From the NCBI RefSeq assembly GCF_003029735.1, contig NZ_KZ686269.1:124001-188000 (forward strand): DNA of 64,000 nucleotides, read 5' to 3'. The translations under genes were made by a program, and so were the position numbers. The DNA is from Pedobacter yulinensis. GTDB taxonomy: Bacteria; Bacteroidota; Bacteroidia; Sphingobacteriales; Sphingobacteriaceae. Below the pieces are notes generated by a model. That model saw nothing but the letters and a program-made list of their open reading frames with translations, was not told the origin of the DNA and ran no database searches. How positions within the stretch are numbered: position 1 is the first letter of the stretch; the number at the start of each line of letters is the position of its first letter. Positions 35,799 to 45,299 of this stretch are shown here, one piece after another.

Positions 35799-35808
35799 TT
35801 GGTAAAGT

Positions 35809-37020
35809 TCAGCGCGGGGTACCCGAAGCCTGCGGAATAATGAGGCTGAAGGTTGTACCTATTGCGTCAGAGTGCAGTTCGAGGCGGCCGCCATGGGCTT
35901 TTGCAATTTCCGATGAAATGAACAACCCCAGTCCGAGGCCCTGGCTTCCCTTTTTAACATCGCCTCTGAAAAACGGGGTAAAAAGGCTTTGTCGTGTAAT
36001 TTCCGGAATGGGCTGACCTTCATTATAGACCCGTAGAATAAAGGATCCGCTGTCTGCTGAGGCTGTGGCGTGCACGGCGCAGTCCGCTTTGCCGTGCGAT
36101 AAAGCGTTGCCGAGCAGATTGGAGAAAACCTGCGCAATTCGCCTGGCATCAAAAATGACCGGCACCCTGATGTTAAACTCAGTTTCTATGGTGCGCTGCG
36201 GCCAGACCAGCGCCAGTTCAGATACCACCTGGTTCAGCACTTCAGCCGGTCTTTGGTGCAGTTCTTTTTGAAGTGTAATGCCGCCGCCCAGTCTGCCGCT
36301 GGCAAAGTCCATGATATTTTCGACCAGGCCGTCCATCCGGTGTGTAGCATTCAGAATGATTCCGGTAATGCGGCTGGTCTTTTCGTCTGTGCCGAACCGT
36401 TTCAGTAACTGGGCACTGTTTGAAATGGCACCGATGGGATTACGCAGGTCGTGTCCAAGAATGGCAATGAATTGTTCGCGCAGTTCAGCGGTTTCCTTCT
36501 CTTCGCGTAAATGCATTTCTGCCTGTTCCAGGTTGTCCAGAGCCTGCAGGTGAAAGGCGATAAGCTCGGCATAAAGCCGGAACATGCCTACGGTTTCTGG
36601 TGTATTCAGCCGGTTTGGCCGGGGGTCTATGGCACATAAGGTGCCGAAAAAGTCGCCGGTCTTTAGAAAGATCGGCATCGAAATATAACTTTCAAAACCA
36701 TACATGGCCGGTGTATGGTGGGTGTTCCAGTCTGGTGCTGCCGCTACATGGTCAATGACCACGGGCTGCTGGTGTTGCCTGATTTCGTTGCAGATGGTGG
36801 TCTCAAGTTTCAGCTCATCGCCAGGAGTCAGGCCAAACTGAATTTCATCGCGTACGGCACAGGCGATCCATTTCTCTTCAGTTACACGCGCCACGGCTGC
36901 GAACCCCATGCCTGTAGACCGGCAGATGACCTCGAGAATGGTGGGTACTGCGGAGATTTTCTGAACACTCAGTACGTCCCGGAGAAAGGGGTCGTGGGTG
37001 TCAAATGGTTGCTGCATCAA
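35809..37020 (-). CDS. Soluble GAF-domain sensor histidine kinase
   Basis: This 403-residue protein (or 402 from the second of two adjacent Met codons) has a GAF domain at about residues 20-160 with CNEIRQHQQPVVIDHVAAAPDW and FFGTLCAIDPRPN, then a short helix and the phospho-acceptor in FIAILGHDLRNPIGA. A HATPase domain follows with NLLGNALSHG and GLGLGLFISSEIAKAHGG. No membrane segment is present and no response regulator is adjacent. The GAF type (DYSMPI-like ESYISMPIF) may sense small molecules. Confidence 0.88.
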   Translation of the reverse strand: MMQQPFDTHDPFLRDVLSVQKISAVPTILEVICRSTGMGFAAVARVTEEKWIACAVRDEIQFGLTPGDELKLETTICNEIRQHQQPVVIDHVAAAPDWNTHHTPAMYGFESYISMPIFLKTGDFFGTLCAIDPRPNRLNTPETVGMFRLYAELIAFHLQALDNLEQAEMHLREEKETAELREQFIAILGHDLRNPIGAISNSAQLLKRFGTDEKTSRITGIILNATHRMDGLVENIMDFASGRLGGGITLQKELHQRPAEVLNQVVSELALVWPQRTIETEFNIRVPVIFDARRIAQVFSNLLGNALSHGKADCAVHATASADSGSFILRVYNEGQPIPEITRQSLFTPFFRGDVKKGSQGLGLGLFISSEIAKAHGGRLELHSDAIGTTFSLIIPQASGTPR

Positions 37021-37096
37021 TATGAATGGTAAAAACTAGTTTAATATACAATTATTTCTCTGTGTGCATGCGCGGTATGCCCATGTGCGAAAAATG

Positions 37097-38641
37097 TTAC
37101 CTGCGCTTCACGTCAGGTTGTCCGGTCGCCACCCGGCAATCCGGATCATCCAGCACATTGACTTCAATAACCGCCCCGGCATTGCGCAGCAGTGTGCGGC
37201 AATCCGCGCTGAGGTGTTGCAGATACAGGGTTTTTCCAGCCTGTTTATACCGTTCTGTAAGTTTGTGCAGGGCATCAATGCCCGACATATCTGCAATCCG
37301 GCTGCCCCCGAAATCGACAACGACATGTTCGGGGTCATTACCGGGGTCGAACCTGGATAAAAACAGGCTGGTTGATGCGAAGAAAAGCGGCCCGTGAATC
37401 TGATAATAGAGTGTTCCGTCGGCGCTGATGAATTTTTCAGCGCGGATCCGTTTGGCGCTCTCCCAGGCAAAAACCAGGGCTGAGATAACAACGCCTGCCA
37501 GTACGGCCAGTGCCAGGTTGTGCAGGTAGACGGTAATAGCGGCAACCAGGATGCCAACGAAAATATCGTGCCGGGGCATCTTGTTGACAATTCGCAGGCT
37601 GGCCCATTCAAATGTGCCGATGGCAACCATCATCATCACACCGGTCAGCGCAGCAAGCGGCAGGCGACCGATAACAGGGGCACCGAAAAAGATGATGAAC
37701 AGGATGGTCATGGCTGCAATAATACCCGATAACCTGGCTCTGGCGCCTGCAGAAAGATTGACCAGCGTCTGGGCAATCATCGGGCAGCCACCCATACCGG
37801 TAAAAAAACCGTTCAACAGGTTCGCGCCGCCTTGCGCAAGGCACTCGCGGTTGCCATCGCCGCGTGTACCGGTTAGCTCATCGACCAGGTTCAGTGTCAG
37901 TAATCCTTCGGTCAGGCCAACTGCCGCCATGATCAATGCGTACGGAAACACGATGCCCAGGGTTTCGAAATTGAGCGGAACTGAGGGGATGTGGAAGGGC
38001 GGGAAGCCGCCGCTCACGGCCGCGATGTCGCTCACGGTGCGCGTATCGATCTGGAAACCCAGCACAACCAGGAACACAACCAGGATCGCAACCAGCGAGG
38101 AAGGAACGGCTTTGGTTACTCGCGGCAGGATTACTGTAACGGCAATAGTGAGTGCCACAAGCGCAATCATGATCCAGAGCGCCGGCCCGTTTAGCCAGCG
38201 GCCACTTTCGGTTCTGAACTGGTTCAGCTGTGCCATGAAAATAATGATGGCCAGCCCGTTTACGAAACCATACATGACCGGCTGCGGCACAAGACGTACG
38301 AATTTGCCAAGTTTGAACAGGCCTGCGAGTACCTGCAGCACGCCGGCCAGGGCCACTGCTGCGAAGACATATTCGATGCCGTGCGACTTCATGAGGGCGA
38401 TCAGCACAACGACCGTAGCCCCGGCGCCGCCAGATATCAGTCCCGGCCGGCCTCCGAAAATAGCTGTAACGAGCCCCATAATAAAGGCAGCATACAGCCC
38501 TGTAAGGGGCGGAAGACCGGCCAGGATGGCAAACGAAAGCGATTCCGGCATCATGGTCATGGCAACGGTCAGGCCTGCGAAGATCTCGTTCCGGTAATTG
38601 ATTTTCTGGCTGAAATCGAACAGCTTTAAGGTTTGTTTCAT
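37097..38641 (-). CDS. SulP-family anion transporter with STAS domain
   Basis: This 514-residue protein has about 11-13 membrane segments in the SulP pattern: AGLTVAMTMMPESLSFAILA near the N-terminus, then ASPFAKPY-equivalent regions, and GLTEGLLTLNLVDELTGTRG. A STAS domain follows at about 410-505 (DVVVDFGGSRIADMSGIDAL, shown approximately). SulP carriers move sulfate, bicarbonate or dicarboxylates, and the substrate is not set by sequence here. It is a single gene, 76 bp upstream of the histidine kinase start on the same strand. An opposite-strand frame of 348 codons inside it is a shadow. Confidence 0.9.
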   Translation of the reverse strand: MKQTLKLFDFSQKINYRNEIFAGLTVAMTMMPESLSFAILAGLPPLTGLYAAFIMGLVTAIFGGRPGLISGGAGATVVVLIALMKSHGIEYVFAAVALAGVLQVLAGLFKLGKFVRLVPQPVMYGFVNGLAIIIFMAQLNQFRTESGRWLNGPALWIMIALVALTIAVTVILPRVTKAVPSSLVAILVVFLVVLGFQIDTRTVSDIAAVSGGFPPFHIPSVPLNFETLGIVFPYALIMAAVGLTEGLLTLNLVDELTGTRGDGNRECLAQGGANLLNGFFTGMGGCPMIAQTLVNLSAGARARLSGIIAAMTILFIIFFGAPVIGRLPLAALTGVMMMVAIGTFEWASLRIVNKMPRHDIFVGILVAAITVYLHNLALAVLAGVVISALVFAWESAKRIRAEKFISADGTLYYQIHGPLFFASTSLFLSRFDPGNDPEHVVVDFGGSRIADMSGIDALHKLTERYKQAGKTLYLQHLSADCRTLLRNAGAVIEVNVLDDPDCRVATGQPDVKRR

Positions 38642-38767
38642 AACATGACAAAGGGTGCAGGCTACAGTTTCCAGCCCGCACAGGACGCGGATATGCTAAA
38701 ACCGGGAGCTACCCAAAGATGGTGGGACTGTAATCGTTGCGAAGGTAAGAAAAACCGCAGTCAGAGT

Positions 38768-39232
38768 TTAACGTTTGCAGATCATGTCAATGCGGTCGTA
38801 ACCCGGCGCATAACCGTCTTTCACCGTACCCGTAACCACGAAGCCGGCACGTTCAAAAAACTGGTAAGAAAAAAGGGTCGTATCCAGGTGAACGGTAGCT
38901 TCAGGGCAGGCCTGGAAAATTGCGTCCAGGCGGTGGTGCAGCAGGGCTGAGCCAACTCCTTGCCGGTGTTGGCTGCGCAGCACCATGCCCCAGGTAAGCC
39001 AGGCCTCGTTTCGCTGCCTGTCAAGCGCATATCCGCCGCAGGCTACAAGCTTCCCGTTTCTCTTGCCCACAAAATATACGGTGGCGGGCTGCTGCTGCGG
39101 AAACTGTGTTTGCTGGTCAAGACATTGTTCAAAATCAGCACGCTCCTGCGGGGCAAAGTAATCAGGGACATTGCTGTCAAAAGCGACCAGGCAAGCTGCC
39201 CGGTCAGTTGTTAGATAGGGTCTGATGATCAT
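38768..39232 (-). CDS. GNAT family N-acetyltransferase
   Basis: This 154-residue protein has a GNAT domain from residue 1 (IIRPYLTTDRAACLVAFDSN), with motif A as LRSQHRQGVGSALLHHRL, the acetyl-CoA loop Q-x-x-G-x-G/A read as HRQGVGSA, and the C-terminal SYQFFERAGFVVTG. The substrate is unknown. It lies alone, divergent from the GMC dehydrogenase operon, with 135 bp between start codons. Confidence 0.85.
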   Translation of the reverse strand: MIIRPYLTTDRAACLVAFDSNVPDYFAPQERADFEQCLDQQTQFPQQQPATVYFVGKRNGKLVACGGYALDRQRNEAWLTWGMVLRSQHRQGVGSALLHHRLDAIFQACPEATVHLDTTLFSYQFFERAGFVVTGTVKDGYAPGYDRIDMICKR

Positions 39233-39367
39233 CAGTCAAAGATAAGGTTTTGGTGCTCATCATCTTATTGTCAATAGCGGGTATGCACTTGAAATATACA
39301 CCGGATAACCTTAACTTAGTACTTTTCCAGCCTGGCCAGACCGGTTTACCCACAGGCAGTTTTAATC

Positions 39368-39913
39368 ATGAAAAGACGAACGGCAATACAACAAATTTTA
39401 ATCCTGGCCGGCGGCGTTGTGTTGATGCCTTCCTGCCTTAAATCTTCCGGAAAAGCCAGTATCAAACTGGAACACCTGGATGTGAGCCTGGAACAGGAGA
39501 ACCTGCTGGCAGACATCGCCGAGACGATTCTGCCAAAAACCGATACGCCCGGAGCCAAAGACCTGAAGCTGCACCTGTACGTGCTTAAAATGGTCGATGA
39601 CTGCCATCCTGAAAAAGACAGAAAAGCCTTTGTGCAGGGACTGGATTCCTTTCAGGATTATTGTACCGAGAAGATGGGTGCAGCATTCGCCAGGTTAAGT
39701 GCCGCCGACCGCGAACGGGCGCTCTCGTCCATTTCCAGTGAACATACTGGCTTGCCTGTCCACGTAAAAGATTTTTTCAAAATCATGAAGGCCCGGTGTA
39801 TTGACGGTTACCTTAATTCAGAATATGTAATGAGCAAACTGGTCGTATGGGAACTGATCCCAGGCCGGTACAATGGTTATTTTCCTGTAAAAACAAGGAC
39901 AACGAATGGCTAA
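39368..39913 (+). CDS. Gluconate 2-dehydrogenase subunit 3-like protein
   Basis: This 181-residue protein has a twin-arginine-type start (MKRRTAIQQILILAGG) and a probable lipoprotein Cys in LMPSCLKSS. The body matches the gluconate 2-dehydrogenase subunit 3 family (ETILPKTDTPGAKD, FVQGLDSFQDY, and the C-terminal WELIPGRYNGYFP). In this system the small subunit carries the GMC flavoprotein through the Tat pathway to the periplasm. It overlaps the GMC gene by 8 bp. Confidence 0.88.
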   Translation: MKRRTAIQQILILAGGVVLMPSCLKSSGKASIKLEHLDVSLEQENLLADIAETILPKTDTPGAKDLKLHLYVLKMVDDCHPEKDRKAFVQGLDSFQDYCTEKMGAAFARLSAADRERALSSISSEHTGLPVHVKDFFKIMKARCIDGYLNSEYVMSKLVVWELIPGRYNGYFPVKTRTTNG

Positions 39914-41621
39914 TTTTAATATAGATGGGAAGTCGCAGCAGACATTTGATGCGATCGTGATTGGTTCAGGTATCAGCGGCGGTTGGGCAGCGAAAGAATT
40001 TACCGGGAAGGGGCTGCGTACGCTGGTACTGGAAAGGGGCCGTGATGTCAAACACCTGAAGGATTACCCGACGACCAATATGTATCCTTACGAATTTCCG
40101 CACCGGGGTGCGCTGACAGAAGAGATCAAGGCTGAAAACCCGGTAGCCAGTCGCTGTTATGCCTTCAGAGAAGATGCGATGCACTTTTTTGTAAAGGACA
40201 AGGAACACCCCTATGTGCAGGAAAAGCCATTTGACTGGATCCGTGGTTACCAGGTTGGCGGTAAATCGCTGCTGTGGGCCAGGCAGACGCAGCGCTGGAG
40301 CGACTTCGATTTCGAGGGACCTGCGCGCGACGATTTCGCGGTCGACTGGCCGATCAGATACAAAGACCTGGAGCACTGGTACAGTTACGTGGAGCGCTTT
40401 GCGGGAATTGCAGGTAACCGGGACGGCCTTGCAGAACTTCCTGATGGCGAATTTCTTCCCGGCTTTCCCCTTAATGCCGTTGAAGACCATTTCCGGAAGG
40501 TCATTCACTCTAAATATACATCGCGTAAGGTGATCAGTGCCCGCTGTGCGCACCTGTCGCAGCCGCAGGCGGTTCACCTGGAGCAGGGACGCGGAAAATG
40601 CCAAAATCGCGTGCTTTGCCAGCGAGGCTGCCCTTTTGGCGGCTATTTTAGCAGCAATGCCGCTACGCTGCCCTGGGCGGAAAAAACGGGGAAACTGACA
40701 CTCAGGCCAGATGCCATCGTTGAATCCATTATTTACGATGAGCAGCAGGCAAGGGCTACTGGTGTTCGGGTAATCGATGCCAAAACGAAAAAAGTGACCG
40801 AATACTTTGCCCGCGTAATTTTTGTCAATGCAGCGGCGCTCAATACCAACCTTATTCTGCTGAACTCCACTTCATCGCGTTTTCCGCAGGGCCTGGGGAA
40901 CGATAGCGGCGTATTGGGTAAATACGTAGCATTTCACAATTACAGCGCGCGAATTTATGCCGAGTTTGACGGACTGAACCAGTTCAAAACCGATGGGCGC
41001 AATCCGGCAGGCGGGGGCTACATGCCGCGATTCCGGAACTTGCTGAGACAGGAAACGGATTTCAAGCGCGGTTACGCGGCCGGTTTCTCTGCCTACCGTG
41101 GGTTTGAGCCGGATATGTCGGGCATTGGCACGTCACTGAAGAAGAATATAACAGAAAACAACCTGGGTCCCTGGCGGGTTAATTCGCACATGATGGGCGA
41201 AACGATCCCGAAAGAAAGCAATTATGTGCGCCTGAGCCGGGATAAAAAAGATGCCTGGGGCATACCACAGCTACAGATATCGGTCAGCTATGACGATAAC
41301 GATGCGAAAATGAAGGCCGATTACCTGGAACAGCTGGAAGAGATGTTTACAGTTGCGGGCTTTAAGAATATTCGTAGGGACGACGCTTCGCAGGCTCCGG
41401 GGCTCGACATTCATGAAATGGGCGGCGCCAGAATGGGGCACGATCCACAAACTTCAGTACTCAACAAATGGAATCAGGTGCATGCCTGCAAAAACGTGTT
41501 TGTAACAGACGGCGCCTGCATGACCTCAACATCGACACAAAACCCATCATTAACCTATATGGCTTTGACGGCCAGAGCTGTAGATTATGCCGTTGCAGAG
41601 ATGAAGCGCAGCAATATATGA
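39906..41621 (+). CDS. GMC-family FAD-dependent oxidoreductase
   Basis: This 571-residue protein has the FAD-binding VIGSGISGGWAAKEF (18-32), and LVLERGRDVKH follows. The QVGGKSLLWARQTQRWSDFD region, CQRGCPFGGYFS (cysteine pair) and the C-terminal HEMGGARMGHDP plus QNPSLTYMALTARAVDYA are typical of Bacteroidota GMC dehydrogenases. It lacks its own signal and is expected to be exported with the subunit 3 partner just upstream. It oxidises a sugar or alcohol, passing electrons to the respiratory chain. Its stop overlaps murF-alr (ATGA). Confidence 0.9.
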   Translation: MANFNIDGKSQQTFDAIVIGSGISGGWAAKEFTGKGLRTLVLERGRDVKHLKDYPTTNMYPYEFPHRGALTEEIKAENPVASRCYAFREDAMHFFVKDKEHPYVQEKPFDWIRGYQVGGKSLLWARQTQRWSDFDFEGPARDDFAVDWPIRYKDLEHWYSYVERFAGIAGNRDGLAELPDGEFLPGFPLNAVEDHFRKVIHSKYTSRKVISARCAHLSQPQAVHLEQGRGKCQNRVLCQRGCPFGGYFSSNAATLPWAEKTGKLTLRPDAIVESIIYDEQQARATGVRVIDAKTKKVTEYFARVIFVNAAALNTNLILLNSTSSRFPQGLGNDSGVLGKYVAFHNYSARIYAEFDGLNQFKTDGRNPAGGGYMPRFRNLLRQETDFKRGYAAGFSAYRGFEPDMSGIGTSLKKNITENNLGPWRVNSHMMGETIPKESNYVRLSRDKKDAWGIPQLQISVSYDDNDAKMKADYLEQLEEMFTVAGFKNIRRDDASQAPGLDIHEMGGARMGHDPQTSVLNKWNQVHACKNVFVTDGACMTSTSTQNPSLTYMALTARAVDYAVAEMKRSNI

Positions 41622-44074
41622 GCAAGGTGATCTATGCGGCCAGGCAAATTGCCGAGGTGATCGATGCCCGCGGAGACCTGTCCGATCCTGAGGCGAGAAT
41701 TCAATACCTGGCAACAGACAGCCGGAGTCTTGCCGATCCGGCATTGTCGCTTTTTTTTGCACTCGATGCCCTGCGGGATGGGCATACCTTTGCGGCCGAT
41801 GCCTACCAACGCGGCGTGCGCAACTTTGTGCTGCGCGATCCTGTTCCGGCTGCGGCTTTTACCGGAGCGAACCTGCTATACGTGACAGACGTGCGGCAGG
41901 CCCTGCAAAAGTTAGCCGCATTTCACCGTAGAAGTTTCAACCTGGAAACGATCGCCATTACCGGTAGCAACGGAAAGACGGTGGTCAAAGAATGGCTTTA
42001 CCAGCTCCTGGTTGAAGATTTTAATATTGTCAGGAGTCCGAAAAGTTACAACTCGCAGATCGGTGTTCCGCTTTCGGTTTGGCAGATCACGCCTGAAAAC
42101 GATCTCGGCATTTTTGAGGCCGGTGTTTCCAAAGTTCAGGAAATGGATGCGCTGGCTGCAGTGATCCGGCCAACAATTGGTGTTCTGACCAATATAGGCG
42201 AGGCCCATGCAGAAGGTTTTGCAGATAAAAGCGAAAAACTTCTTGAGAAACTGAAGCTTTTTAAGGGTGTTTCTTATCTGGTGGCTTCGCCTGATTACCT
42301 GCAGGGCACTGATCCGGCCACAATGGGTATCGAAAAGCTGTTCACCTGGAGCTATAGTGCACCGGCCGACCTGCGCATCATGTTTTCAGAACCGATCGAA
42401 GGTCGAACTTACTTGCGCGCCTTATTTGAAGGGACAGAGATCGAGTGCCTGCTGCCTTTCGTAGACAGTGCCTCGGTCGAGAATGGCATCATTTGCTGGG
42501 CCACCCTGCTTGCCATGGGGTACACGCCGGTGGTTTGCGATGCAAGGCTTGAAAAGTTAAGCCCGATCGGGATGCGCCTGGAACTGAAGAACGGAATAAA
42601 CCAGTGCTCGGTGATCGACGATTCTTACAGTGCCGATATTTCTTCGCTGGCCATCGCGCTCGACTTTATGAACCTTCAGAACCAGCATCCGCGGCGGACA
42701 CTGATTCTTTCAGATATCCCCCAGTCGGGAAAAGATCATGCAGAATTGTACGTGGAAGTTGCGGCGCTGCTGCAGAATAAAAATGTGAACAACCTGATCG
42801 GCATCGGTGAGCAGATATCCGAATTCGAATCGTTGTTCCCTATGGAAAAGCAATTTTTCAAAGACACAGAAGCCTTTCTGGAAGCTCTTCCCGGGCTCCA
42901 CTTTAGCGAAGAAACGATCCTGGTAAAAGGCGCCAGGCGGTTTGGTTTTGAGCGCATCAGCAAGGCACTGACCCAGAAAGTGCATGATACCGTACTTGAG
43001 ATCAACCTGAACGCGCTGACATCAAACCTGCAGTTTTACCGGTCAAAACTGGATAGTGGTGTAAAGATCATGGCCATGGTCAAAGCTTTTTCTTACGGCA
43101 GCGGTACATTTGAGATTGCGAACCTGCTGCAGTACAATAAAGCAGATTACCTGGCTGTTGCCTATACAGACGAAGGTGTGGCGCTGCGCAGAGGCGGCAT
43201 CAAAATGCCGATTATGGTCATGAGTCCAGAGTATGCCGCCTTCGATTCCATTGTACAAAACCAGCTGGAGCCTGAAATTTACAGCCTGGAGATCCTGAAC
43301 AGTTTTTTGCTTTTTTTAGGAAACCGCTTTAAAAATTATCCGGTACACCTCAAACTGGACACCGGTATGCACCGGCTCGGTTTCGACCTGCTGGATGTAC
43401 CGGTACTGAAAGACATCCTGGCCAAGACAGACGCCATCCGGGTAACGAGTGTTTTTTCGCACCTCGTTGCTTCTGACGCGCCCGAGCACGACGATTTCAC
43501 TGCCCGGCAGATCGAAAGCTTCAACCGCGTTTCGCTCGATGTGGTGTCTGTACTGAATTATATCCCGCTGCGGCATATTTGCAATACCTCGGGCATTGTT
43601 CGCTGGCCCGATGCCCATTTTGATATGGTACGTGTGGGCATTGGTTTGTATGGATTTGATGCGGCATTGCCTCCGGGTGCGCTGCAGACGGTGGCTGCTT
43701 TGAAAACCACCGTTACCCAGGTCAAAACGCTGCAGGCGGGAGAGTCGGTGGGTTATTCGCGGGCGGGCATGCTGCCTGATGGCGGACAGATTGCTACCGT
43801 CAAGATCGGCTATGCCGACGGGTATAGCCGCGCATTTGGGAATGGCGTCGGTAAGATGCTTGTGGCCGGGAAGCTTGTCCCGGTAGTCGGATCGGTTTGT
43901 ATGGACATGTGTATGCTCGATGTGACCGGTTTGAAAGTCAGACCGGGCGACGTAGCGATTGTTTTTGACGATAAGCACACCATATCAGAGCTTGCACGGG
44001 CGATCGGCACCATTCCGTACGAGATTCTGACCAATATATCACAAAGAGTGAAACGCGTTTACTTTTATGAGTAA
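41618..44074 (+). CDS. Bifunctional MurF (UDP-MurNAc-tripeptide:D-Ala-D-Ala ligase) / alanine racemase
   Basis: The start at 41618 overlaps the GMC stop and gives 818 residues. The first half (1-455) is MurF, with P-loop ITGSNGKT (114-121). The second half is an alanine racemase with PLP-binding Lys489 (MVKAFSYGSG) and catalytic Tyr713 (VGYSRAG). The fusion supplies D-Ala and joins D-Ala-D-Ala to the peptidoglycan precursor in the cytoplasm. The MurF-Alr fusion is known in Bacteroidota. A longer frame from 41468 is a shadow of the GMC gene. Its co-transcription with the GMC operon is unusual for a wall gene. Confidence 0.93.
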   Translation: MSKVIYAARQIAEVIDARGDLSDPEARIQYLATDSRSLADPALSLFFALDALRDGHTFAADAYQRGVRNFVLRDPVPAAAFTGANLLYVTDVRQALQKLAAFHRRSFNLETIAITGSNGKTVVKEWLYQLLVEDFNIVRSPKSYNSQIGVPLSVWQITPENDLGIFEAGVSKVQEMDALAAVIRPTIGVLTNIGEAHAEGFADKSEKLLEKLKLFKGVSYLVASPDYLQGTDPATMGIEKLFTWSYSAPADLRIMFSEPIEGRTYLRALFEGTEIECLLPFVDSASVENGIICWATLLAMGYTPVVCDARLEKLSPIGMRLELKNGINQCSVIDDSYSADISSLAIALDFMNLQNQHPRRTLILSDIPQSGKDHAELYVEVAALLQNKNVNNLIGIGEQISEFESLFPMEKQFFKDTEAFLEALPGLHFSEETILVKGARRFGFERISKALTQKVHDTVLEINLNALTSNLQFYRSKLDSGVKIMAMVKAFSYGSGTFEIANLLQYNKADYLAVAYTDEGVALRRGGIKMPIMVMSPEYAAFDSIVQNQLEPEIYSLEILNSFLLFLGNRFKNYPVHLKLDTGMHRLGFDLLDVPVLKDILAKTDAIRVTSVFSHLVASDAPEHDDFTARQIESFNRVSLDVVSVLNYIPLRHICNTSGIVRWPDAHFDMVRVGIGLYGFDAALPPGALQTVAALKTTVTQVKTLQAGESVGYSRAGMLPDGGQIATVKIGYADGYSRAFGNGVGKMLVAGKLVPVVGSVCMDMCMLDVTGLKVRPGDVAIVFDDKHTISELARAIGTIPYEILTNISQRVKRVYFYE

Positions 44075-44079
44075 ATTTG
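44072..44079 (+). promoter_or_regulatory. -7-like element 4 bp before the DUF502 start
   Basis: TAAATTTG is an exact TAnnTTTG match. It overlaps the end of murF-alr and is followed by CAGC and then ATG at 44084. The same 15-base string TAAATTTGCAGCATG precedes recR. Transcription would begin at or just before the start codon. No TTTG -33 box is seen at the usual spacing. Confidence 0.45.
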
Positions 44080-44083
44080 CAGC

Positions 44084-44674
44084 ATGAACAGAATTGGCCG
44101 GGCCTTGCTGAATTACCTGATCAAAGGGCTTTTGATTGTGGTGCCTATTGCGTTAAGCATATTTATCGTGGTCTGGGCTGTGACAACAGTAGATAGCTGG
44201 GTGAACGTAAACAGTGTGCTGGGTGTTGATCCGCGCACCGGCGAAAGCCGCAACATACCCGGTCTCGGCTTGCTGACTGTGCTGCTGATCATTCTGATTG
44301 CGGGCATCTTTGTCACGAATTTCGTGACGGAACCCATGTACAGTTGGTTTCACCGCATTCTGAACCGTCTGCCACTGATCAATTTCATTTACGGTTCGAT
44401 AAAGGACCTTACTGAGGCTTTTGTTGGTGATGAAAAGAAATTTAACCACCCGGTGCTTGTTGAAGTAGAAGGGGGGATGAAAAAGATCGGTTTCCTTACC
44501 CAACCCGATTTGCACAAGCTTGGTCTCAGTGACGAGGTGGCGGTATATTTTCCGCTTTCATATTCCTTTGCCGGGCAGCTCTGCATTGTTCCCAAAAGCC
44601 GTGTTACCGATCTCAACATCACGGCGGCAGATGCCATGAAGCTGGTGGTCAGCGGCGGCGTAAGCGGCCTTTAA
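44084..44674 (+). CDS. DUF502 membrane protein
   Basis: This 196-residue protein has two membrane helices at about residues 10-33 and 60-82, then a soluble C-terminal domain (NRLPLINFIYGSIKDLTEAF, then VLVEVEGGMKKIGFLT and the FPLSYSFAGQLCIVPKSRV segment) characteristic of DUF502. The role is unknown. It begins 9 bp after murF-alr and may be read from its own promoter element or with the operon. It is convergent with the C1q-like gene. Confidence 0.85.
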   Translation: MNRIGRALLNYLIKGLLIVVPIALSIFIVVWAVTTVDSWVNVNSVLGVDPRTGESRNIPGLGLLTVLLIILIAGIFVTNFVTEPMYSWFHRILNRLPLINFIYGSIKDLTEAFVGDEKKFNHPVLVEVEGGMKKIGFLTQPDLHKLGLSDEVAVYFPLSYSFAGQLCIVPKSRVTDLNITAADAMKLVVSGGVSGL

Positions 44675-44687
44675 CAGCGCGCATCGC

Positions 44688-45299
44688 TTACTGAATACGC
44701 TGAAAGGAAAGAAACTGAACCTGCATTTGTGTGGTGCTTCCTGCGCCGTAGGTGCTGCCCCAGGTTGCGATGGTTGTACCCGCATTCAGCCTGACTACCG
44801 CTTTTCCGGTCAGACTAATCGATGTGCCGGCCCAGGTTTCGCCCAGAATAGGCCCGTAAAGTCCGCTTACAAAGTTGGATACCAATTCCTTATCGTTTCC
44901 GGTTTTAAGATGGATGCCGATCACACCCGAGTGCTGGTTAAAAAAGGTTCCGGGACTGATCGTAAAAGCACCTTCTATAACATAAAGTCCGCTGACCGGC
45001 ACAGTATAAACATCATTGGTGAATCCTGCAGCCGCATGACTTAGCGCCGATTTACCGAGGCTGAGCTGTACCGGGCTGTTGCTGAAAATAATGTCAGACA
45101 TGGCGCCTTTGAGGCTCAAAGCAAGAGTCACGGCAGGTTCAGTGTCAGCAGGCACGCTGGATGCGGTTGCGATGTTGATGTATTTGGTATTCAGTGCGGC
45201 ATCGTGGTGTTTTTTCGATGACTGCGCCAATGCAGTCACTGCCGGCGTCGTGAGGCTAAAGCCCATCAGGGCTACTTTAAAAAAGAATTGTCTGTTCAT
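44688..45299 (-). CDS. Secreted C1q/TNF-like jelly-roll protein
   Basis: The start at 45299 gives 203 residues with a signal peptide (MNRQFFFKVALMGFSLTTPA, cut near TALAQ). The C-terminal 130 residues fit a C1q-type beta-sandwich: NDVYTVPVSGLYVIEGAFTI, then GIHLKTGNDKELVSNFVSG and LTGKAVVRLNAGTTIATWG. Bacterial C1q-like proteins form trimers and may bind sugars or surfaces. The longer frame from 45530 has a poor N-terminus. No neighbour gives a role. Confidence 0.7.
   Translation of the reverse strand: MNRQFFFKVALMGFSLTTPAVTALAQSSKKHHDAALNTKYINIATASSVPADTEPAVTLALSLKGAMSDIIFSNSPVQLSLGKSALSHAAAGFTNDVYTVPVSGLYVIEGAFTISPGTFFNQHSGVIGIHLKTGNDKELVSNFVSGLYGPILGETWAGTSISLTGKAVVRLNAGTTIATWGSTYGAGSTTQMQVQFLSFQRIQ

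Noticed and set aside
37551-38597. 348-codon frame on the strand opposite the SulP gene
   Set aside because: It is antisense to a well-conserved transporter; the long opening follows from the codon bias of the real gene, and the peptide is Pro/Ala/Arg-rich without a domain.
39966-40604. 212-codon frame opposite the GMC oxidoreductase
   Set aside because: It is antisense to conserved FAD-binding sequence.
43316-43978. 220-codon frame opposite alanine racemase
   Set aside because: It is antisense to conserved racemase sequence and low in hydrophobic structure.
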